Origin: Anseranas semipalmata
Lineage: Eukaryota > Chordata > Aves > Anseriformes > Anseranatidae
Length of the DNA: 64,000 bases
Direction: 5' to 3'
Assembly: GCA_013399115.1 (NCBI GenBank)
Contig: VXAA01004091.1
Location: forward strand, 51,812 to 115,811
In this document: piece by piece, positions 1-11,100 of the stretch
How the letters are laid out: every line of letters begins with the position of its first letter
Numbering within the stretch: position 1 is the first letter of the stretch
Made by a program: the position numbers and the translations under genes
Notes under the pieces: generated by a model
Databases searched by the model: none
Seen by the model: only the letters and a program-made list of their open reading frames with translations
What the model was told of the DNA's origin: nothing

Positions 1-630
1 TTACTTAGCATTGGTATTACAATAGCCTAAGCAGGATTCAGCTGTCTGATGTACTGTGCAAACACAAATAATCCCTCTGTAATAGAGCTTAAGATATAAG
101 CATTAAGATCAAATTATTTCACTTGATCTGCTTTTCCTGATTCTTACTCTTTTTACAGTATTCTTTATTAAAGCATTTGAAATCTATCTATAATTCAAAA
201 ACTGACACCAATCAGGCTATCCGTTATCCATCCAAATATTACTATGAAATTTACAACGTAGCTTCTAAAACTTTCCTGGAAATATTTCCTTACCAGTCTC
301 GCTTTCATTTGCCAATCCACAAAAACAGCTCAGAACTTCTAACACTATTTAAATGGTAGTGATTGTACTCAGCCACCTACACTCTTCCTGAAACAGTATA
401 TTTAACTATAGTTTCTAGCTACAAACATAGGAGGAAGGGGTATTCAAGGCCAGCCCATTTGAAGTAACCACACTTGGAAAGGGAAGGGTGGGTCTAAGGG
501 AATAGGGGGCATTTATCTTGTTGAAGCTTGTTCAAAGGGAATAGAACACCGAATGTGACATCCTGCCTTTTAATTAAGGTAGGCTAGTCTCTGCAGAGGT
601 GAGAGCTTCAGTGTCACCAGCATCTGAGTT
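1..630. other. Non-coding sequence left of the unknown terminal exon
   Basis: No dynein exon or repeat recognised. Holds a minus-strand AATAAA at 164-169. A 60-codon plus-strand frame (177-359) has no splice or homology support. Confidence 0.5.
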
Positions 631-779
631 TCAATAAATGTGCTCAATTATGGGTTCAATTACAGACAAATGATCTTCATCCAGCTCAATGACCCTATAG
701 TCTGCACCTCGAGGTCCCTGAGAAGCTGATATGGCTTCTCCAGCCAATAATGAGTTAAGAGTGATAGTTCCTAATGGTC
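631..779 (-). CDS. Terminal-exon-like reading frame, unknown gene
   Basis: A strong acceptor (long pyrimidine tract ending TTTCTGTAG) is followed by 48 codons and TGA: PLGTITLNSLLAGEAISASQ, then GPRGADYRVIELDEDHL, ending SVIEPIIEHIY. It needs a phase-1 upstream exon; one possible partner is near 1337-1380. An AATAAA on the same strand lies at 164-169, which would give a 3'UTR of about 460 nt. I do not recognise the peptide. It could be the end of a separate minus-strand gene, an alternative 3' end of the dynein gene, or chance. Confidence 0.35.
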
Positions 780-1748
780 CTACAGAAATGATAAAGAGTG
801 GGGGAAACAGAGCCAGGTCCTAAAGAATTTCAAGATTAAGGAGCAGATTAACTGACTATTTTAGAAGATTTTAGTGAAAAAGAAGCTTTATCATGCTACT
901 GCATCATCTAACCTGATTGTGCCTTGTCTGTGGGAAAGGAAATACCATCCACACATGGTTAGCTCAGTCAGTATCTCCAAAAACTGAGGTAACTAACCAC
1001 TAAGATTTGGAAGCCCAAAAGCCAAAAGAGGTGAAAATGCCCTGTCTTAGCCTGAACTCAAACTGCAAAAGAGTCAGCTGAAGGCATGTGGTTGTCACAA
1101 ACACAGTCTATGAGTTGGTTTAGGAAGGAGAATTTAAAAATAGTAAGCAGTTAAAAATATAAAATCAATCCTGCTTTCATTCCTTGTTTCTCTGCCTGAC
1201 TTCAGCACCTTTGATAGGTAAGACCATTAGTTGTTCTTCCACAAGGTTGCATTTCACTAGTCACAATGTATACAAGGTGATACATCTCATTAAATGATAT
1301 GCATGAAATATCTCCTGCCAAAACATTCCTCGGAGCTTTACCATTTATGTCATCGGACTCGCTCCCTGTCGAAGACAACTCCATCAGCCCAGATTCTATT
1401 CTGCTTTGGAATCCGTATTACTGGAAAAATTTCCTAGATTGAGTTTATCATTTTTGTGAAGAAATAGAAAAGCTGCTTTCAGCGGTGCTTGCTGAAGGAG
1501 AACTAGTCAGTTTAATATTCAGGAGCAGTTCTGAAGTCTGCAATTTCTCAGAGATTCTCCTAAATGATTCTTTTGTTATTACCTTTGCAGACAAGATGCT
1601 GTGAGAAAGATGTATAAGCATATGAAAGTATAAGTTTGCTTATGAACCCAACATTCTTTTTTGCTTTTCTGCTTTCTTCTTAGATGGTTTGAATGGTAAA
1701 GAATGACAAGTTCTGGCCAACAGAAGAGAAAGAAGGTACTACGGTACT

Positions 1749-1822
1749 GCGTGTGTGTGTGTGTGTGTATACACACACCCATATATATATATACACACAC
1801 CCATACATACATATACATATTC
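1749..1822. repeat. TG/CA and TA microsatellite with mirrored arms
   Basis: (TG)n, then ACACACACCC, ATATATATATAT, ACACACACCC and ATACATACATATACATAT. Alternating purine-pyrimidine throughout. Confidence 0.9.
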
Positions 1823-1867
1823 TACTATGAAACCAAGCATCCAGTCTCCTTATGCAACCCTAAACAT

Positions 1868-1873
1868 TTTATT
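1868..1873 (-). terminator. Candidate intronic poly(A) signal AATAAA
   Basis: AATAAA on the minus strand overlaps the read-through stop codon of dynein exon 26. Within about 50-120 bases downstream (1749-1822) is a TG-rich microsatellite that would serve as a GU-rich downstream element. Inferred only. Confidence 0.4.
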
Positions 1874-1922
1874 TACAACATTTCCCAATACAGCTATATA
1901 TTTCATTAAATATGCATTTAAC

Positions 1923-2126
1923 CTTGTTCCAGATGACTGAAAATTCAGAAAAGCTGTTGAGAAGATCTGCTGCTTTAGTTTTAAGAGAGAAAATAACTGT
2001 ATTTAGTTGGATCACCACTTTGTTTACATCCTTATGCTCGATGATCTGCTTGTCTAAAGGTTTCAGTGCCACCATCCTGGTGAGTCTGTTCTCATCACCT
2101 AGCTCTATGGCAACAGCTTGTTCAAC
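1923..2126 (-). CDS. Dynein heavy chain exon 26 (last one recognised)
   Basis: Residues 1093-1160, phase 0. [20 protein letters not shown] and SEFSVIWNK match [20 protein letters not shown] and YNHIWQK. Acceptor TTTTTGCCAG is good; donor AAG/GTTAAA is weak. Reading on gives 17 more codons (VKCIFNEIYSCIGKCCK) to a TAA at 1869-1871. I did not find the next family exon between 1 and 1922. Confidence 0.9.
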
Positions 2127-5100
2127 CTGGCAAAAATTAAACAAGAATAAACATTTTCAGTAGTTTTATTTATTTTTACATTATTGAATGCCCAATAAGG
2201 CACACACAATAAGTACTTCTATGACCAGATAGAAAGTGCAAAGACAGAATCCACAAGGAAACTCCCTGTTTTTAGCTTTGATTTTTACAGAACTATAGTT
2301 CTAGTGCTAAAGACAATTTTAAAAAATAATTGTCATGTGGAGCTCTGTATTAATCATCTCTGAATGACTTCTGTCAAATATGTGTCACACAGTAGTATGA
2401 CTGCTATTTCCTGCTCCTACACAACTGCTCAGGTCTTCCTGCTTTCTTTAGTACAAAATTACAATCTATCGCCATTCTTGGCCAAAAAAAAAAAGTGCTG
2501 AAGGCAGTTCAAGGTAGGCTGCTTAGAAATAAGCCAACAATTCTGCTTGGGAAAACTCATATCAACTCACTCTATCCTAGTTGTTTTTTTATTATTATTA
2601 TTTGCAGGACTTGAATGGTTCTTTTCATTCAAATGTGCTCATCTGTTTTTTATGTCAGATTGACAAAACGGGAAGATATTTTTAAAAATACGCTTTTCAG
2701 CACAGATCCACATAGATCTGTATTTCATTACTATAGGATGGAGTTAAGACCATTCGATTACCATTATTGTGCATTTCTGTACCTCAACAAATCTGAGTTT
2801 CTACCTATACCTCAGACCTTCCCAAGGTTTTAGTGCTCATTTTAATGCCAGTTAAAATATATTTATACTGTTTACTTCAGCATCATAGATGCTGTATGCA
2901 GCCTGAAAGTTTAACTTACAGTTTTTGCATGGGAAGACTAACAATAATTTACACTCAGCGAGTAGCACACATGGATAATGCTAGTTTTCACACATCATCC
3001 ACAATATCATCACCACACTTGAACAGTATTTTGAAAATATTTTTATTAAAGCCACTTTTGATTTTACTACTAAGAAGCGCTAAACATTAAGTTTTATAAA
3101 TTATTACTCTTTTGTTCAATTACTTGATCTAGAGATTACAAACTAGGCTAACACTTAAGAAGAAGATCCCCCAGATTACAAATCAAAGTATTGTTACAGA
3201 ACATATTATTGTGGAATTAAGAAATGCTAACCAAAATATTGAAATTTTAAAATAATCAAAATAAAACACTCACCTGCTGCTGCTTATGATGCAAGTAAGC
3301 AAATTTCCACAGGGGGATATCTTTGGCTATTGATAATATTATATTTACTGCTTTGTTTACAGCGCTCTGAAAACAGTAAAACATTTACCTTGAGCACACA
3401 GGGAGATTATGACAAGTAAGAGGCGAAAAAAAAAAGAAAAAAAAGATCCTCCAAACAATACCACAGATCTGTTCCTCTGCTTCTTGCGTCCCAGTCTCCA
3501 ACTGGGAGGAGCACACTAACTGTGCTCCCGATCCCTTCAATATCTTTCCAAGGGACATAAAGTCCCTTTTGATATTTTGGAGTCTCCTCGTTGCAGCCTC
3601 ATTCAACTTTACATGAAAGAGTAGGAATGGTTGGTAGTCCTCTGGCTTTACCAGGTTCGGTAGCCTCTTCATGATATCATGAATGTGGGCCCCCAGCAGG
3701 CAGCAAACCTCTCTAGAGAGATTGTTCGGATGGCAAATAGATGCTTCAGTGGTACACTCTCCTTCACCTTTCTTTTCTGACCGATGTACCTATAGAATCC
3801 CTTCTTGTTATTCTTTGCATCCCTTGCCAAGTTCAGTTCCATTTGTGCCTTGGCTTTCCTGATCCCATCCCTACACATCCAGAAGGCATCCCTCTACTCT
3901 TCCCAGGCCACATGTCCCTGCTTCCACTGCCTGTGCATTTCCTTCTTACACCTCAGTTTGACCAGCAGGTCCTTGCTCAGCCATGCTGGTTTCCTGCCTT
4001 TGCTGCTTGATTTCCTACGTATGCAGATGGAGAGCTCTTGCACTCTAAGGTAAGTGTCCTTAAAGAGTTGCCAGCTCTGATCAGTTCCTCTGTATCAAAG
4101 GCCCCCAACACAAGAAAGACATAGACCTGTTAGAGCAGGTCCAGAGGAGGGCCACAAGGACAATCAGAGGGCTGCAGCACCTCTCCTATAAGGAAAGGCT
4201 GAGAGAGCTGGGCATGTTCAGCCTGGAGAAAGGAATGCTCTGGGGAGACCTCATTGCGGCTTTTCAGTAATTCAAGGGGGCTTATAAAAAAAGATGGTGT
4301 GCAACTTTTTACACAGGCAGATAGTGATAGGACAAGGGGGAATGGTTTTAAACTAAAAGAGGGGAGATTTAAATTAGTTGTTAGAAGGAAATTCTTTTCT
4401 CAGAGGGTGGTGAGGCACTGGAACAGGTTGTCTAGAGAAGCTGTGAAGGCCCCATCCCTGGAGGTGTTCAAGGCCAGGTTGGATGGGGCTTTGGGCAACC
4501 TGATCTAGTGGGTGGCATCCTGCCCATGATAGGGGGGTTGGAACTGGATGGTCTTTAAGGTCCCTTCCAACCCAAGCCATTCTATGATTCTGACTCCATG
4601 ATTTATAACTGACAATACCACAAAGGCTGCAAATGAAATCTGAGAAAGAATTCAACTACTGATTTTGACAGTGGCAATTCCAGCTGAAAAGTCCACAAAT
4701 TAACTACATAAGTAACTAATACTTTGTGAATAATCTCAGACATCATAGCAGATTGTAATTACACATGTAAGAATTTTGCTGAATTAATGTAAATTTAAAC
4801 ATGTTTAAATTTCTTCCACAGTTTAGGGCTTCAGGCTGGTAATATTTCTCTTTACATTTCACGACTGCAAGAATCCTGATTTATGAATGATATTTCAAAC
4901 TGATAATGTCTTTGTATACTCTGAAAGACTTTAAGGAGAGCAGGAAGTCAAATCAGGCTGTGTCAATGGCATTCATTTTTGGTTTTGCATTTGCTTTGGT
5001 ATTTTTGCCTCTAAGTAAATGGTTGTGAACAGGAGTTCCTGAGCTTTTAGGAAAATAGTTGATTCTACTGGCCTGCATAATAAACCTGATTGGTGGCTTT

Positions 5101-8100
5101 GTTCTTACAACCCAGTGATGTCATGTGAACTCAAGTGACCTTTAATCTTTTCTTCCTCTCCTTTTATTGCTAACACCAGATTAAACTTGCACATCTTGTT
5201 TTAAAATAATGCATTTATAAATGTTTTTACCAAAAATGGCCGATTCTGTTACCTGAATATCTTCAAGACTTGGTCTCAAGACAACATTAGGAATAGCCAG
5301 TTGAAATTCAGTTTTGAACAAAGGAACCCTCTGTGGCTCTACAGACTTGGTCATCTGATACCTAGAGTCAACAACACGCAATCGACGTCTCAAGGACTCT
5401 AAGGAAATCTTCGTGCCTAAATAAATACAAATATTTAAGTGAGGTTATATTTTTTACCACAATAAGCTTGGGAAAAAAAAGTGATATTAAGAAGATAAAC
5501 ATATGAAAACAAAAGACTCACATCTGACTAAAGAGTCAGTATTCTTCTGACAAAGCTGTCCCATGAGATTATAGTAACAACAAGATGGGCATTCTTGGCA
5601 GCGTGTTTTCTGTTTCATGTCAAGATGTGTACAGGCAAATGAATCCTGAAGAATTAAAGGGAAATTCTTAGGAAGATAACCATGTTGTCCAACATATAAG
5701 TGAATATCAAATATCTGAGTAGGTTATAAAAGGTTACTTTTCATACTGTAAAGGCCTTACCTCCAGAGTTCTTCCAGCATCTGCTTTCAGCCTGTGCTTA
5801 AGAGTATCTACCAGTTCATACACAGAGCATTCCACTTGCTGACTCTGCCTACAAAAGCAACCTTACAGTCACCCAGAGGGAATCAAACATAAGGAATACT
5901 CTTAGCTCATTTCCAGGCTCACACCCCCAGCTCCACTGCACTCTGAAGAGCCGTATGTGCAGGGAAATGCCCTTATACTTTTCAGTTTGTTCCTAGTGAT
6001 TGGTCGTACAGAGAATGTAAGACATTAAGGTATGCAGACTATCCAGAAACCCATTTGTCAGACTATATTATATCTGATTCAATTGGACTTCAAAATAATT
6101 AAAGAGAAATAAGTTATTTTCCTGCTATAGTCTAAAAAAAAAAAAAAGAAAAAAGAAAAAAAGAAAAAAAAGAAAAAAGAAAAAGCAGGCATAACAAGAT
6201 GATTCAGTAAGATAACCTTAGTTATGTTTTTGATATCTTTTCTGATTCTGAAATCTGAATTAGTAAAAATCAAATAAATACAAGGTGAGCATCCTATTTT
6301 GCAAAATGTGCACAGATATCTTTTTGGAGAGGAACAGAACAACTAATTTGCTATATCCTGGAAAATAAACATAAACTAAAAAATCTGTAGCCCTAGGAGA
6401 ATGGGGAAGTCTTACATTAGCTAGCTAGCATTAAGAATCAAGCAATTAGCACTGGGATGATATTTCAAGTCTTAACCATCTCCATTTTTCTTGAGATTGA
6501 TTAGAATGCCATAAGAAGAAAAATCATGAAATGCTAAACACTATAGATGCAATCTTACACCTGCTGTATTCAAGTTACTTGGGAATTTCTCCCCTGCATC
6601 CTAAGACTATCATTTTGCTTTAGACAAATCAGTAACAATAAGAATAAACCTTTTTTAAAGTATATTCTCTATGCATAAAAAAGTAATACATAAATAATCC
6701 CTCCCAAATCAGGCCTTCAAATCCATGCAATGAATAAACCTACTGAGACAGTTTGCAAGCAGTAGAGATAGCAAGATTTTCCGTCTGTTCCAGGAATGCA
6801 AGCACATCTATAGGCTCATCTTCTGGCAAAATTATCAGAGCAGTGTTTGACATATCCTCCAGAACTCTTTCAATTCTGCATTCCAGGGTATCAGCAGCTT
6901 CTTTGACTATAAAGTCCAATTCCCTCATGGTACTATAAACATTCTCAATAACTAATCAAAGAAAACAAAACGAAAATAAATCATGCAAGATACAGACCTC
7001 TTAAATCTCCCTTCCCACCCCCCAAAGTATTGCAATGAAATGAGGATTTACCGACAAAATATGGAATGAAGGCCTGAAACCAAAATGTGATGGACTTGCT
7101 GTACTTTAGAGTCTTCAGATGAAACCATTTTACAATAAGTAGCACAATAGCCTTCAAAATACCTTTCCTTCTGTGCATTAAAGAACATTGTAATGAAAAG
7201 GATTAACAAAATACAGTGGAAAAAAAGAAAGGATACAACAGTCCAAAAAATATTTTGGTTCTCCTACATAGATATAGAGTGAAAGCCAGTATTGTATCAA
7301 TGTAATCAACTTACAAATTCAATGGCTAAAGTTCCTAAAGCCAAGATTGCATATTGGTTAAACCACTAGATTTCTTCTTTCATGTGTATGACCTAACTTA
7401 ATTTGGAAAGAGATTAAATAAGTCCTTTAACAGATGTGTTTATCCAACTGGGTAAAAAAATATAGTTGTTTCTGAATAGGGTGACAAATTCTCTCCCTGT
7501 CTTTTATACTTTCATTGTAAAAAGAAAGAAATAAGTCACCTGACTTTGGTTATTAGACAGTATCATTTGAATCACCAATACTTTTTCTCACTGTTTGTAC
7601 AAAGAAATCACTATGATACCTAAAACGCAGCAGTGTCCAACTGTTGGATGCTTTAACTAGAAAATTATTTCTATTAGGAAGTTAATGATTGGGCCTTGTC
7701 TTTTTTATTAACTGGAATAGACGAACAATCAAACCAATTCCTTAGACATCTTTTTTTTTTTAATATGTAAATTAGGTAGTCCTAAATCCATGTTTTTCCC
7801 CTTGTTTTCCGAGTTTTAATCTAGAAGGCAGCCATGGCCCCCCATGCTTCTACATATTAGATGGAAATAAGCACTTAAGACATTAACCAAATGCACGGTG
7901 AGTTCAGCACAACTGTGGCAGGTCAGAGTTATTTTGTGTACACTGAACCAATCTTTAATTTGTACATGTCCAACATACATTCTGGACATGTTAGACTTTG
8001 CACATCCTCAAAAAGATATGATATATACACTCTAGAAAAGCATTCCTTTCTCGGGGAGACTGCACTCCAGCCTCAGCCACAGGAAAGAGTAGGTAGCCCA

Positions 8101-11100
8101 GATATTCTTGCTGCATAATCTTTAACTTGTCATAAAAGGCCAGTTTCCACCAGAGCAAACGCTAATCCAAGAGCCAGTAAAACCTGAATTATATCTGTTC
8201 AGATACTAACATAGCAGATACTATCTTAACATAATGTAGAGAGTACCTAAATTAATAAGTAAATAATATTGTAATGACCTTCCTTATGATGCGTTACTAA
8301 ACTGTGTAGACCAAACAAAAAAAAATGACAGAGCTATAAAACAAACAAAAGAAAACCTTACCATTGTTTTTTATGTGCTGGTCAGTCAAAGATCAAGTGA
8401 AGGCCTAAAAGGTGGCCAGCCCTGCCTTAAACACTGGTCAGACCCCTGTGCACAGGTGCCACATGGCACAGTCACAAATGAACAGCTACACAAAACCATG
8501 CCTGCAACTGTCCCTGTTTATCTTGCTGCTTTTCATTTAGAAGAAAAAAAGTGACAACAGCCTGCCTCAACTGAGAACTGATTTACAAGCATGAGCTAGT
8601 GTTTTCTCACAGAACCACAACACAAAAGTCTTGCTGAGGGTTTTGTGTATGTCCATTTCAATGACACAATTGTAACAGTTGATTTTATGTTGTATTTGAT
8701 AGGGATAAGGTTGTATCTTACTGGCTCTGTGGAAGAAACTCAATGCTTAATTGAGGATTTAAAAAGTTTTCTTAGAAAAAAAACAGAGTTTGGGCAGAAA
8801 TCTCCAAATACTGAATATCTCTTACTATTTTCAACCTTGAATTTAGTCATGTGTCTTTTAGGATGTTCATCATAAGTTACGAAGATTTTTCTACAGAGAA
8901 GGTAAGAGACTACAGCACCACATGTTTGTTCTCTTGTCTCTCATTCTTGTGCCAGTCAGGCTACAATTATCTACCTAAAGTGAAGAGGTCAGTCCACAAA
9001 CCAATTTTTCACAGAGAAAAAGAAACAGAATGAGCTGAGAAGAGCTCTTAATTTTTTCATTATGTGGATACTTACTTGGAAACAGATCAGAGAGATACTG
9101 AGAGGGGAAAAAGATGTAAAAATGCATGATAATTTCAAAAGTGTGATGTGGCAGCTTAAGCTCAGTAAATGAAAAGGCATGTAATTCAAAAACAGAACTG
9201 TAACACAAGACCTAACAATATGATGCACTGTTACTCATTCAAGTTTGCAAGAAAGCTAGAAAGTCAAGGCTCTACAGACTCTCCCATCAACACAACAATA
9301 TGGATAGCAGTCAAACATGATAAACCATTTACTCAGTTACTTAGCTGTAAATTAACTAACTTAGTGACTGCACTGTACTCTCAACAACTGAATTTATGAT
9401 ACCTCAACTGAGAGACTTACCTTTGTTAAAAAAAAAAAATGGGGGGGTGGGGGTGGGGGCACAAAAACAATCCTTTTACATCACAAATCATTTTCTAAGA
9501 GTAAGCAGCCAGAAAGTCTTATTCTAAAAATAAGAAAAAAAGAGAGAGAACCTCAAAAACATGTGACTTTGATTCCACTTCAGTATGGACTGCCACCAAA
9601 GGGATGATGAAGCATTCTCACCATTTTCCCTAGCCAGAATTTCCTACTCCCTTATGTCAGCAGTAGTGTCTGTGAAATGATCCAGGTAATCATTTCAGCA
9701 GCTGTCACAGCTTTTGTATCACTCAAACAGCATATCTACAAAGAAAATATTTTCTGTATACACCATCTCTGTCACTTCTAACGTTTAAAGGTAAGATGAC
9801 AATAATGTGTACAGAGCTATTTTGTTGCTGGAGAACCTATTAGGACTTTTACATTTCTAATCACATTTCTAAGAAACATACAGGGGAAAAAAAGGTTCAT
9901 ATTCTTGAAGTATGCAGTATCCTACCCCAACCTGTGGCTACATTAACAAGATGGAAAGATAAGAAACTGCAAGACATAACAGATAGAAAAGACGGAACAG
10001 CATGTATACATTTGGCCAACTCTGACGGTATCTACATTAACAAGATGCTAACATGGCAGAAAGCAGAATTGAGTAACATTGTTTGTATATAACAAAATGG
10101 GGCTAATCTTTTAACAAAATTGCTAGGTATAAAGTACTAAGGCAAGCATATCATAAATACCAAAACAGATTCCAAAGTCAGGACCCATTAGCACAAGAGT
10201 AAAATAAGGTGGGTTGTTTATGTGGGAGGCCCAAAGGGGTAAAGGGACATGACCAGTGAGGGCAAAAAAGGATACATCTGGTAAAGCAAATGACCTGACA
10301 AAGGCTGTTCGAAAATAGCTGTTAAGCAGTCCTGGCTTGACCACCACAGTTTAGAGCAGGACATAAACACACCATTTCCACTTTACTCATGTCCGACTTA
10401 CTCAGGAGGAACCTGGCATGTTTTTCCCTTGTATAGATGGAGTGCTTTTTCTAAAACTGACAAGGAAATACCTGGCAAGTACCACCAAACAACACCATCA
10501 ACAGCTTACCACTTCTTCTCTTACTACATACATTTATTGATGTTTGAAGAAGTCCATGACAGCTCCATCATGCCTGGAGCAAGGGCATCCTCAACTTGTC
10601 CTATGAATGGCTTCATCAGTGGTTTCAGCACAACAGGAATTCCATTCAGACACTCTTTGTAACTGATCAACAGATTCTGAAGTCTGCAAGACATGATCGT
10701 GTTTAGAATGTGCTTACTTCAGATATTTGAAACATACAGAAGTTTGGTCAGGTTTTCTGTTAATAACAGTTGCAAGTTCTGACCCTATTCAAAAAAACAA
10801 GAACTCCTCCCACAGCTCTTCCTACCTCAAACTAGATCTCTTTCTTCCCACTAACACTAGAACCAGACCGGAGAAGTAAGTACTTACAGGAAGGTGACTG
10901 TTACTGATTTAGAGCAACTTTCTTCCAAGGAAAATGAATTACAGTCAAAAACCAGGAAACTGAAAACACCGTATTTTTGTACCCTTCTTCCTCTCTCACG
11001 AGAAAAGGTATGAAATGACACTGCTTATTAAAAAAAAGCTAGATTCAAAACACTTAGGACACCAAAGCCCCAAGAAAAAGAGGCCAAATTCTGAACCAAG

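Noticed and set aside
3741..4053. Plus-strand frames over the CR1 fragments
   Set aside because: Antisense shadows of the minus-strand CR1 ORF2 remnant.
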